DNA of 64,000 nucleotides from contig NC_067125.1 in assembly GCF_021347895.1 (NCBI RefSeq), positions 4,296,268 to 4,360,267 on the forward strand, written 5' to 3'. The stretch is from Acanthochromis polyacanthus (Eukaryota > Chordata > Actinopteri > Pomacentridae). This document shows, piece by piece, positions 58,201-64,000 of the stretch. The notes beneath the pieces were generated by a model. The model did no database searches and was not told the DNA's origin. It was given only the letters and a program-made list of their open reading frames with translations. The first letter of the stretch is position 1; each line of letters begins with the position of its first letter. Both the position numbers and the translations under genes were made by a program.

Positions 58201-61200
58201 TCTCCAGCAGCTCCGTCATCAGTCGTCTGCTCGTCAACGCCGACCCGTTCAGCTGTGATCCTGACAACATGTGAGTCCACTAACTCGTGGCTCTGTTGCT
58301 GCGTCATGAAATCATCGCTGTGTTCAGGTTTTCTCACATTAACCTCAGTGTGTCTGTGTGCGTTAGGGACTGCTACACCGAGAAGTGTGTCATGAACAAC
58401 TACTTCGGTATCGGACTGGACGCCAAGATCTCCCTGGACTTCAACAACAAGAGAGACGAGCATCCAGAGAAGTGCAGGTACGATAATGGCAAACATTTCT
58501 ATTTCTTTTGCCCATTTTCAGTCTAGATCTTAAGAATCAAAGGAAAGATTGAAGATATGAGAGATGATTGTTGGACATGTAAATGATCTGCTGCCTCGTC
58601 AGGAGTCGGACGAAGAACATGATGTGGTACGGAGTGTTGGGAACCAAGGAGCTGCTGCACAGAACCTACAAGAACCTGGAGCAGAGAGTCTTGCTGGAGG
58701 TGAGAACCGGAACCACAACTACTAAACTGTTGGAACCGTAGGAGTTAGATCTTAGTTTAGTTGTCCAAAACACAGAGGAATCAGTTAAAACTTTATAAAC
58801 TACTAACCATTCACTATCTTTTTTAAAGCCAGAAACGACCACCTTACATTACATAACCAAATTTGTGCTTGTGGAAATGCTTAGATTAATCTGTGTTTGG
58901 TGGGCTTTATCCTGGAAACATCTCAGAACTTCATTGTTAGATTAAAGACCAACAAAGCTGTTTCTACACTGACGTTGTTTGTGTGTTGCAGTGTGATGGG
59001 CGTCCGATCCCTCTGCCCAGTCTGCAGGGAATCGCTGTGTTGAACATCCCGAGTTATGCCGGAGGAACCAACTTCTGGGGAGGAACCAAAGAGGACGATG
59101 TAAGTTTAACATGTTTCCTGTTGCTGGGGGTTATTTGTCGAATTTTTCTCATTTATAAGAACATTTATTCCTGTTCAAGGTGTTTCCTGTGTTGTGGAAT
59201 TTTTGGTGTCTACCAAAGAGGTTTTAGCCAAGTCCATAGAAAATGAACCAAAAGGATGTTTGATGGATCTTGACGGTAGTGGTTCAGAGTAGAGTAGATT
59301 TGGAGATAATTAACAGAACACTGATTTGTAACTATTAGAATATGTTCTGAGTGAAGTTGGTGGACACCTGTGTCAGGTGACCAGTGATGTCATGGTGTTT
59401 CCTGTCTGTCTGTCAGACCTTCACAGCTCCGTCCTTTGATGATAAGATCTTGGAGGTGGTGGCCGTTTTCGGCAGCATGCAGATGGCCGTGTCCAGAGTC
59501 ATCAACCTGCAGCACCACCGCATCGCACAGGTGTCTGTCTGTCTGTCCACACTTGTCTGAATGTCCGTCTACCTGTAACTGACTGTCACTCTGATCATGT
59601 GTCTGTCTCAGTGCCGGACAGTGAAGATCACCATCTTGGGGGATGAGGGTGTACCAGTCCAGGTGGATGGGGAAGCCTGGATCCAGCCTCCAGGTTACAT
59701 TAAGATCATCCATAAGAACCGGACCCAAACCCTGACCAGAGACCGGGTGAGTACTGCAGGTAGAAGTGGGGGGACAAAGGGACAAACACAGAGCACAGTG
59801 GGTGGACATAGCACAGGATTTCTGGAGTATTTAGAACTTCATACTGTGTTTGGGCTTCATTGATGGAAAAGAGGACTAGATCAGTGCGTCTCCAAAGTCC
59901 TACAGGCAGTTTATGTCGCAAGCAGAGAGTATTGTGGGAGTTTAGTAAGTAACGTCACCATGAGAAAGACTTATGAGGCTTAATGACTTCCGGCCAGAGC
60001 CCACACATTGAAGATGACCTTTTATGTTTACCAAAATAGCAGTCCTATAATGGAATGACTATTGTAACCAAGACACTTTTTTGGCAAATGTTACATGTTT
60101 GTGGTAGATTATAGTTTGATAAAAATGTTTTTAAACTGATTAAAATTTACATCCCTAGTGGGGACAGTTTGAGTGTTCCATGTGGACTTGGACGGACACG
60201 AATTTTACGTCATGTGCACCCTTACAGACATGGAAAGCATGAGTCGTTCTTCAGTGTGTCCCTTTGTCTTACAGGCCTTTGAGAGCACCCTGAAGTCCTG
60301 GGAGAACAAACAGAAGTGTGAGTTCACCCGGACTCCACCTCCTCAGCCTCCTCAGCCACCGCTGTCCTCCCAGCCAGAGATCATCTCTGAGGAAGAGGCG
60401 TCACTCATCAGCGAGTTCGGTCAGGCAGCCGGAGCCCTCATACACAGGTGATAGAACATAACATCTATCCATCCATCCGTCCGTCTGTCCATCCATCCAT
60501 CCATCCATCATTCATTATCCTCTATCATCCATCTATCCATTTCCATCCATCCATCATCATCCATCCATCATCCATCCATCCATTTCCTTCCATCCATCTA
60601 TCCATCCATCCGTCTGTCCGTCCATCATCCATCCATCCATCCATTTCCTTCCGTCCATCCATTATCATCCATCCATCTGTCTGTCCGTCTATCCATCCAT
60701 CGTCATCCATCCATCCCTCCCTCCATCCCTGCTGTCAGTCCAGAGACTTATTGTGTTTCTGTTGTTTCAGTATTCGTGAGGTCGCTCAGTCTCACCACAG
60801 TATGGAACAGGAACTGGCTCACGCCGTCAACGCCAGCTCCAAGGCCATGGACGTGGTCTATGCCGACTCTGAGGGCGCTGGGGTATGTGACAGCTGTGAT
60901 GTCTTTTATGTTCAGATCTCGACTGTCTCACAGTTAAGTTGTGGTATCCGTGTCCGTTCTGCACCTGTAAATACCAACATGTTTTATGTTTTCAGGCTCT
61001 GAGCTGCAGTGTGGTGGTTCAGATGGTCAGCAACGTCAAAGCGTTACTCAGTGAGACTGAGCTGCTACTGGCTGGAAAGATGTCCATGGTAACTGTTTTT
61101 GTCCTTTCTCTACAACTCTGGACAGATGCTCCTGGTCCTGGTGTTAGTTTAGGTTCAGATCCCGGTTCTGGTTCTGATTGTTATCTTTGTGTTTGTGCAG

Positions 61201-62851
61201 CAGTTGGATCCTCCTCAACAGGAGCAGCTGAATGCAGCTCTGGGCTCCGTGGCTCAGCAGCTCCGTCGGCTGTCCGATGTTCCCTGGTTGTGTCCGTTCA
61301 TCGATCCATCGGACCACGAGGTAAACAAGCACATCTCAGAACGTTACCCAGGTTTAATGTGACCAAGAGCTGTTTGAATAATATTTGATGGATGTTTGAG
61401 GTATCGATGACTCAGTCAAGTATTTTGTAGTATCTGCTACACAGTTCAAGTATTAGCTATAGTCTCTACGTATTTAATGTGCAGGAGCATTGCGACAGAG
61501 ACTTCTATGAAGCTTGAGAATTTAAGTAGGGTTTTAAAAAGACAGCCGTCTTAGAAGCAATCTGATGGATGTTCTTGTGTCTTTTTTTTCTTGTTTACAT
61601 GTAAAAACAATTAAACAAGATGATTCTATCAGCTCACACCAATACCTGATGTATTATCGCAGAATATCCCGATGTTGGGATTAGCCTCGGGTGTTCCTCG
61701 CTTGAAGGGCGTTTGACAGATGTTTGACCGTTTTTTGCCAAATTTCTGACAGATGTTTGACGGATTATTGTTAAATTTTTGACGGATGTTTGATCGTTGT
61801 TTACCGGTTCTCAGGACGTTCCTCAGCTTTCAGCCTGATGCTCTTCAGTCACATCATGAAGCCAATAGAGATTGTAAATGTGTTCATCCAACACCAGTAA
61901 TCTGTTTGTCTGTCTCCAGGGTCCTCTGATAGATTTTTCGAAGCGCAGTCGGAGCGCTAAGTTTCGTCTCGTCCCGAAGTTCAAGAAAGACAAAAACAAT
62001 AAAAACAAGGAGACTTGTGCGACTCTTTCACTGCCAGGTAAGATCTCTTACTGGCTAAAAGTCCTTTTTTAATCTGTCTCCAGCTCTTTTAACCCTTTGC
62101 TTCTCTGTTGTATCTGTGGGTCAGATGATAAAATCTCACCTTTCTGTTAAATCACTGGTGGAGGGTCTGTATTTCTGTTTCGGGTGTTTCCTGTCGGTCT
62201 GAATCACTTCCTGTTGGTGTCTCAGTTCACCAGTGGGGGACGGAGGAGGTGGGGGCGTGGCTGGACTTTCTCTGTCTCACTGAGTATAAGGACATCTTTA
62301 TCGGACACGACGTCCGTGGAGCTGAGCTTATCCACCTGGAGAGGAGGGACCTGAAGGTACTGCTGCTGGTTCTCACCGCTAACTGCTAACAGCTAAATGC
62401 TAACAGCTAACTAACTCTGCTGAGCTGTTGATCACCTGCATGGAATACTGACGACATGATGGATGGTTTGGATGTGGAAGCTTGATGGAGGTTTGAAGGG
62501 TGTTTGTAGAAAGACTGCACGATGTTTGATGGATGTTTGACGAGTATTTAAACAATGTTTGACGGATGTTTGAAGGCTTGTTCAAAAGATGTTCGACGGA
62601 TGTTTGAAGGATGTTCGATGGATGTTCGATGGATGTTTGACGAGTATTTAAACAATGTTTGAAAGATGTTTGACAGATGTTTGTTTTGGCTTTTTGTTGG
62701 ATGTGTACCAAATGGAGGAGGACCTTTCTTGTTACACATGTACACAATGTTGTCTGTCCAGGATCTTGGTGTGACGAAGGTGGGACATATGAAGAGGATC
62801 CTGCAGGGCATCCGAGAGCTCAACAGGAACAGCAGTGCCAGCGAGGCCTAA
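31026..62851 (+). CDS. dgkd: Diacylglycerol kinase delta
   Basis: Type II lipid kinase that phosphorylates diacylglycerol to phosphatidic acid, ending DAG/PKC signalling at membranes. Coding exons: 31026-31163, 38318-38428, 38589-38669, 49462-49567, 50211-50345, 51370-51476, 51568-51693, 51783-51885, 53181-53343, 53425-53533, 53611-53750, 55236-55320, 55480-55574, 55666-55765, 56917-57223, 57306-57470, 57956-58084, 58195-58270, 58367-58477, 58603-58699, 58992-59099, 59417-59530, 59612-59746, 60275-60447, 60771-60882, 60996-61088, 61201-61320, 61920-62037, 62226-62356, 62762-62851. Expected product is about 1,224 residues (human DGKD 1,214): PH, C1A, C1B, catalytic ([16 protein letters not shown]), accessory and SAM. 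The C-terminal SAM, absent from short DGKH, supports delta. As printed, exons 4 and 5 carry frame-breaking indels; the other exons keep phase. Confidence 0.95.
31270..34320. other. dgkd intron 1, AT-rich part
   Basis: About 3 kb of AT-rich intron without recognised exon or element. Confidence 0.35.
34325..35560 (+). repeat. Degenerate 'tttttgtctcgttttgtcatt' repeat with a transposon-like leader
   Basis: It begins with 'aggggtgtccaacatgaggc' and 'cccgtgggccaaaacctcc', a word pair found at the end of a widespread fish repeat. About 1 kb of diverged units of 'ttttgtctcatttttgt' type follows. Phe/Cys/Leu-rich open frames up to 191 residues here are repeat products. The family of the leader is not certain. 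Confidence 0.65.
35560..36785. other. dgkd intron 1 sequence without recognised feature
   Basis: Mixed-composition intron with no recognised exon or element ends. Confidence 0.3.
36786..36842 (+). repeat. Fragment of a common teleost repeat ('ggctggtcgaggcagacg')
   Basis: The word series 'ccccggctggtcgaggcaga', 'cgcccacccttcctgagcc' and 'tggtcctg' is a familiar fragment in many fish genomes. Only this short piece is present. Confidence 0.5.
37390..37470 (+). repeat. Short intron repeat S, copy 1
   Basis: Contains 'gtagaaaatgtttc', 'ccatgctgaatg' and 'tttctgagccatgctgcatt'. The same order appears at 37845-37940 and 52106-52207. Confidence 0.65.
37490..37800. repeat. Degenerate 'gtccaaaatgactcaaaa' repeat
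   Basis: Diverged short units of 'tgtccaaaatga' type in dgkd intron 1. The same style fills 52260-53100. Confidence 0.55.
37845..37940 (+). repeat. Short intron repeat S, copy 2
   Basis: Second copy in the same intron, about 455 bp after copy 1, with 'catcagtagaaaatgtttca' and 'tttctgagccatgctgcatt'. Confidence 0.65.
38318..38669 (+). CDS. dgkd: dgkd coding exons 2-3 (N-terminal part of the PH domain)
   Basis: Exon 2 (38318-38428) reads [20 protein letters not shown] and ends at AQTAK. Exon 3 (38589-38669) reads [20 protein letters not shown] and ends at NSFT. Together they give the first strands of the PH domain with its basic phosphoinositide-facing loop. Both are in phase 0 with clean splice sites. 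Confidence 0.93.
38760..39340. repeat. Degenerate 'aaaatgtctaaaaattattgat' repeat
   Basis: An A/T-rich phrase of about 20 bp recurs many times. The same type fills 42310-42960 in the same intron. Confidence 0.6.
39491..40200. mobile_element. Non-autonomous TIR DNA transposon, superfamily uncertain
   Basis: The left end is gagcctccagaaaaacgcg (39491-39509); the right end is cgcgtttttctggagggtc (40182-40200), its reverse complement with one mismatch. TTA precedes and TAA follows, leaving either a TA or a TWA-type target duplication. The interior is rich in 'ttatgcg' words in both orientations and contains no transposase. Length is 710 bp. Confidence 0.78.
40451..40480 (+). repeat. (GT)n microsatellite
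   Basis: About fourteen uninterrupted gt units in dgkd intron 3. Confidence 0.9.
40600..40865 (+). promoter_or_regulatory. Possible alternative dgkd promoter and first exon (weak)
   Basis: A GC box (gggcggggc, about 40638-40646) lies in purine-rich DNA. Repeated 'aggaccaggactagaacc' words follow, then a good donor-like gaatcag|gtcagt at about 40858. Human DGKD has alternative N-termini, so an internal start is conceivable. The only ATG frame here is five codons long, so any exon would be non-coding. Confidence 0.2.
40870..42300. other. dgkd intron 3, AT-rich part
   Basis: AT-rich sequence with no recognised exon or element. The 102-residue frame at 42046-42354 has no recognisable family. 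Confidence 0.3.
42310..42965. repeat. Degenerate 'aaaatgtctgaaaaatattaac' repeat
   Basis: Diverged units of 'aaaatgtctgaaaaat' with short linkers. Same type as the block at 38760-39340. Confidence 0.6.
43384..43512 (+). mobile_element. LINE 3' UTR fragment
   Basis: The order 'tttgccttttctgaccacga', 'ctcccttgaaaaataatc', 'gtgggatttctcctggttaa' and 'ataaaggctaatag' matches the tail of common fish non-LTR elements. No coding part is present. Confidence 0.55.
44015..44340 (+). repeat. Tandem 'gacagttagcctgaaa' minisatellite
   Basis: About 25 units of 12 bp, with the core 'gttagcctgaca' and variants. The length is a multiple of three, so both strands give spurious long open frames. Confidence 0.85.
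44345..45450. other. dgkd intron 3 sequence without recognised feature
   Basis: Mixed-composition DNA without recognised exon or element. Confidence 0.3.
45455..47460 (+). repeat. Degenerate 'tttttcattggtttgtgtctttttgt' repeat, main block
   Basis: About 2 kb of diverged 20-25-bp units with 'ttcattggtttgtgt' at the core, broken by short unique pieces near 46075-46240. Phe/Cys/Val-rich frames here are not genes. Confidence 0.75.
47865..48570 (+). repeat. Segment duplicated on both sides of a 'cattggtttgtgt' block
   Basis: About 130 bp at 47878-48015 ('gggatagtccttaaaa', 'gtgattttgacattgtg', 'agatgtttagttgacgtcag', 'caggacatctgaaggtcc') recurs at about 48430-48570. Another 'ttttcattggtttgtg' block (48030-48400) lies between. 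The whole looks like one tandem duplication of about 550 bp, including the repeat. Confidence 0.75.
48570..49135. other. dgkd intron 3 sequence before the exon-4 minisatellite
   Basis: Mixed-composition sequence. 'acacacaactccacaac'-type short repeats lie at 49020-49090; similar ones appear at 50350-50600. Confidence 0.4.
49139..49461 (+). repeat. 33-bp minisatellite running into the exon 4 acceptor
   Basis: About nine units built from 'gctgttgaccacttcctgt' and 'ttacctgtgctccag'. Each unit contains a pyrimidine tract and a CAG, that is, an acceptor-like sequence. The last, diverged unit ('gaccacttcctgttacctgt', 'gtttcaag') is itself the 3' splice-site region of coding exon 4. Confidence 0.9.
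49462..49567 (+). CDS. dgkd: dgkd coding exon 4 (end of PH domain), with frame-breaking indels
   Basis: From GTG at 49463 the frame reads [20 protein letters not shown], then [15 protein letters not shown] to donor gtggtt. Relatives read ...LILCADNRKEMEDWIAALK. Here CAD is CCS and WIAALR-like residues are replaced by GWQRCA. Both changes are what a +1/-1 indel pair gives. The acceptor reads tttcaaggg where tttcagg is expected, so splicing at AAG adds one base and leads to a TGA at the exon end. Identity as DGKD is clear; integrity is not. Confidence 0.85.
50211..50345 (+). CDS. dgkd: dgkd coding exon 5 (start of C1A), +2 bp relative to expected
   Basis: It begins [18 protein letters not shown] in phase 0. 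The second half reads [20 protein letters not shown] in another frame. The printed exon is 135 bp, while phase continuity with exon 6 needs 133. The change falls at 'tgtttccc' and 'gccaagac', where one T and one A look extra. It lies within the zinc-binding C1A domain, between the first Cys and the CNVC pair. The acceptor (cccag) and donor (gtatgc) are good. Confidence 0.88.
50628..51360 (+). repeat. About 22-bp minisatellite running into the exon 6 acceptor
   Basis: About 33 units of tgttttacctgttcttatgt plus 1-3 bases, with variants ttcctg for ttcttatg. Unit length varies between 20 and 22, so all three forward frames stay open (242-291 residues) without being genes. The last unit leads directly into the exon 6 acceptor (tgttgcag at 51362-51369). 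Confidence 0.93.
51370..51885 (+). CDS. dgkd: dgkd coding exons 6-8 (C1A end, C1B)
   Basis: Exon 6 (51370-51476) gives [18 protein letters not shown], the final zinc ligands of C1A, then [16 protein letters not shown]. Exons 7 (51568-51693) and 8 (51783-51885) give the second C1 domain: [19 protein letters not shown] ... [19 protein letters not shown], then [20 protein letters not shown]. All junctions are in phase. C1 domains of this enzyme help membrane recruitment. Confidence 0.95.
52106..52207 (+). repeat. Short intron repeat S, copy 3
   Basis: Shares 'catcagtagaaa', 'gtttcaccatgctgaatg' and 'tttctgagccatgctgcatt' with the two copies in intron 1, some 14 kb away. Confidence 0.65.
52260..53110. 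repeat. Degenerate 'attgtccaaaataacttgaaa' repeat
   Basis: Diverged short units of 'tgtccaaaataact' type fill dgkd intron 8 almost up to exon 9. Confidence 0.6.
53181..53750 (+). CDS. dgkd: dgkd coding exons 9-11 (catalytic DAGKc core)
   Basis: Exon 9 (53181-53343) gives [19 protein letters not shown], exon 10 (53425-53533) the ATP-binding [18 protein letters not shown], and exon 11 (53611-53750) [19 protein letters not shown] then [13 protein letters not shown]. The Gly-rich GGDG and GTGNDLAR signatures are intact. Confidence 0.96.
53760..55230. other. dgkd intron 11
   Basis: Mixed and AT-rich intron. The stretch 54100-54730 looks like inserted DNA (different composition, minus-strand short frames), but I could not find inverted ends or target duplications. 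Confidence 0.3.
55236..55765 (+). CDS. dgkd: dgkd coding exons 12-14
   Basis: Exon 12 (55236-55320) [19 protein letters not shown], exon 13 (55480-55574) [20 protein letters not shown], exon 14 (55666-55765) [20 protein letters not shown] then MAKK. They are the link after the catalytic core. A short (CATC)n run follows the exon 13 donor at 55585-55602. Confidence 0.95.
56150..56916 (+). repeat. Degenerate 'tctgatgagtcatgttt' repeat running into the exon 15 acceptor
   Basis: About forty diverged units of 15-20 bp with the core 'tctgatgagtcatgtttgt'. The final unit reads 'ttctgatgagtcatgtttct' and then gtcccag, the exon 15 acceptor. Confidence 0.8.
56917..57470 (+). CDS. dgkd: dgkd coding exons 15-16 (Pro-rich and acidic linker)
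   Basis: Exon 15 (56917-57223): coiled [18 protein letters not shown], a Pro-rich loop ([17 protein letters not shown]), then [19 protein letters not shown]. Exon 16 (57306-57470): [17 protein letters not shown] and an acidic run ([18 protein letters not shown]). The linker separates the catalytic and accessory parts and is the least conserved region. Confidence 0.93.
57490..57830. repeat. Degenerate 'agtcatccctcaccaggcag' repeat
   Basis: About seven diverged units of some 45 bp in dgkd intron 16, each with 'caccaggcagtttta'-like words. Confidence 0.65.
57956..58477 (+). CDS. dgkd: dgkd coding exons 17-19 (linker end, start of accessory domain)
   Basis: Exon 17 (57956-58084) [19 protein letters not shown], exon 18 (58195-58270) [18 protein letters not shown], exon 19 (58367-58477) [19 protein letters not shown] then EHPEKC. 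The last segment opens the accessory (DAGKa) domain. The acceptor of exon 19 is gttag. Confidence 0.95.
58603..59746 (+). CDS. dgkd: dgkd coding exons 20-23 (accessory DAGKa domain)
   Basis: Exon 20 (58603-58699) [20 protein letters not shown]; exon 21 (58992-59099) [19 protein letters not shown]; exon 22 (59417-59530) [20 protein letters not shown]; exon 23 (59612-59746) [20 protein letters not shown]. All are near-identical to vertebrate DGKD/DGKH and in phase. Confidence 0.96.
59885..60005 (+). repeat. Dispersed repeat family R, copy E (partial)
   Basis: Carries 'agagagtattgtgggagttta' in shortened form and 'caccatgagaaagactta', 'gacttccggccagag', in the order of copy A. Confidence 0.5.
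60275..60447 (+). CDS. dgkd: dgkd coding exon 24
   Basis: Reads [17 protein letters not shown], a Pro-rich loop ([16 protein letters not shown]), then [19 protein letters not shown]. Confidence 0.94.
60457..60730 (+). repeat. (CATC)n array just after the exon 24 donor
   Basis: CATC units with 'gtccgtc', 'atttcc' and 'attatcatc' interruptions, starting 10 bp after the donor at 60448. Same type as at 6846-7256 in sag. Confidence 0.9.
60771..62037 (+). CDS. dgkd: dgkd coding exons 25-28
   Basis: Exon 25 (60771-60882) [20 protein letters not shown]; exon 26 (60996-61088) [20 protein letters not shown]; exon 27 (61201-61320) [20 protein letters not shown]; exon 28 (61920-62037) [20 protein letters not shown]. 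This is the helical C-terminal linker ending in a basic stretch before the SAM domain. Confidence 0.94.
61690..61810 (+). repeat. Short 'gatgtttgacggat' repeat in dgkd intron 27
   Basis: Several diverged copies of 'cagatgtttgacgg'. A longer block of the same type lies at 62455-62695. Confidence 0.6.
62226..62851 (+). CDS. dgkd: dgkd coding exons 29-30 (SAM domain and C-terminus)
   Basis: Exon 29 (62226-62356) begins [20 protein letters not shown] and ends [10 protein letters not shown]; exon 30 (62762-62851) gives [20 protein letters not shown] and ends SASEA before TAA. This is the SAM domain through which DGKdelta oligomerises. Confidence 0.96.
62455..62695 (+). repeat. 'ggatgtttgacggatgtttga' repeat in dgkd intron 29
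   Basis: About twelve units of 14-20 bp, including two nearly identical stretches 'gacgagtatttaaacaatgt' at about 62539 and 62640. Confidence 0.8.
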
Positions 62852-63720
62852 CTGCCACCAGGTAGCTGTTGTTGTCGTTTTCTTTATTATCCAGGGATAG
62901 CATCAGTAAACAATGATCCAGGTTGTAGTCCAGCACTCTGACTCCTTGTTGTTGGTTTTTTTTGTTACCTAGCAACAGTTGCCTGCCCCTCTTCTTCCTC
63001 TGCTGCTACACCCCGCCTCGCCCACCTGACCTGACCTCCGACCTCTGACCCCAGACCCCAGACCATCACGGCAGGTCTGTCACATCACACTTGAGGACTC
63101 GCTGTGATTGGACCAGGATCGGGACCAGAACTGGGTTCTGAAAAAAACTGACCAAACCTCTTCATAATGACCACCAATCAGATGATCCGCCAGTGCCTTG
63201 TCATCCCACCCACCAGCCAATCAGTGAGGAGATCGGGTAGGGAGGGGATTCAGAGCCAAACGTTTCTGAAGGGCTGCACCAGAGCCATAAACCCTGTGAG
63301 CTGGTTCACAGCAGGACTGTGGAGACTGAAACCTGACGACAGACTCTGAGTTTTCATCAGCACTGTAAAATATCTTTGTCTGAGCAGCACATTTCCTTGA
63401 AGGACCACAACCTTCTGTTTCTGCAGATTGTTTCCTGAAAACACCACAGCAGCACCGTGAGTCTGTCCTGTCTGCACAAAGCTTCTAACTAGATCAGCCA
63501 GAAAAAGTAGTCAAGTAGAAAAGTTCAGACACACCACTGTGTTTTTGCGATCATATTTTTGACTAAGACTTTCTGCAAGAACTTTATTAGAAAAGTTTTT
63601 ATCTTGAAGCTCAACTAACAGCGATCACTGATTAGCGTTGGTGAACACTGTTGCTAGGTTCCTGCTGAAGATGGAAACACCTCACAATAATATTGAATAA
63701 AACTCGGAAGCAGCTTCTCA
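62852..63720 (+). other. dgkd: dgkd 3' UTR with polyadenylation signal
   Basis: AATAAA at 63696-63701, about 850 bp after the stop. No other gene is recognised between the stop and the signal. Confidence 0.6.
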
Positions 63721-64000
63721 AGGGTCCAAACAGCCGACAGAACCCGGAGCCACAAACCAGACCTCAGCCTCACTGTGTTCTTTGTCCAGTTTCAGTGACA
63801 GATTTTCAGATTCTGTCACGAAGAGACGAGGAGATACGGTGAAGATTTTTTTTTGCCCTCAGAGGCTCTAGCTGCTGGTTGGAAACCCGACCGAGTCTCA
63901 GCAGGCGTCTTATGATCCGGATCAGGCCGAGGTGGCTCCAATCAGAGTTCAGGTCTTCAGGATGTTGGTCGTCACCGCATCAGGAAGACTCTATTTACCT
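63720..64000. other. Sequence downstream of dgkd
   Basis: No recognised feature up to the window edge. Confidence 0.3.

Overview
The window is vertebrate nuclear DNA, most likely from a percomorph-type teleost fish. The evidence is split genes with GT-AG introns, fish-type LINE, SINE, hAT, Harbinger and Tc1 relics, and very many tandem repeats in introns. No viral, bacterial or organellar segment was found.

Three protein genes can be reconstructed by joining exons by eye. (1) A visual arrestin (S-antigen, sag family) on the + strand, about 2.93-17.1 kb: a non-coding first exon and 15 coding exons giving 390 residues, behind a TATA box and GATTAG (CRX/OTX-type) motifs. (2) A secreted collagen-like protein with a C-terminal C1q domain on the - strand, 23.1-26.6 kb: four coding exons, 452 residues, closest by eye to otolin and the short-chain collagens. 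(3) Diacylglycerol kinase delta (dgkd) on the + strand, 31.0-63.7 kb: 30 coding exons, about 1,224 residues, with PH, two C1, catalytic, accessory and SAM domains. SAG and DGKD are also neighbours on human chromosome 2q37, so the pair is conserved synteny. The C1q gene lies between them in the opposite direction.

Layout: 1-0.9 kb decayed LINE reverse transcriptase; 1.7-2.65 kb degenerate repeat; 2.8-17.1 kb sag, whose introns hold a small hAT element, (CATC)n, (AATC)n, a 1.4-kb 19-bp minisatellite and a nested Harbinger-plus-SINE insertion; 17.1-23.1 kb intergenic with dispersed repeats; 23.1-26.6 kb C1q-collagen gene; 26.7-30.9 kb intergenic with a Tc1 relic, a long palindrome, a 29-G run and a LINE tail; 31.0-63.7 kb dgkd, whose introns are largely degenerate repeats, with two minisatellites that run into the 3' splice sites of coding exons 4 and 6.

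The points most worth checking are: a cluster of 1-bp indels that breaks dgkd coding exons 4 and 5, exactly between the two minisatellites; tandem arrays that appear to have grown from 3' splice-site sequence; the ordered variant pattern of the sag-intron minisatellite; the nested transposons with intact target-site duplications; and the C1q-collagen gene between sag and dgkd. I see no convincing new multi-gene system. Homology calls come from reading translations against remembered family features, not from a database search.
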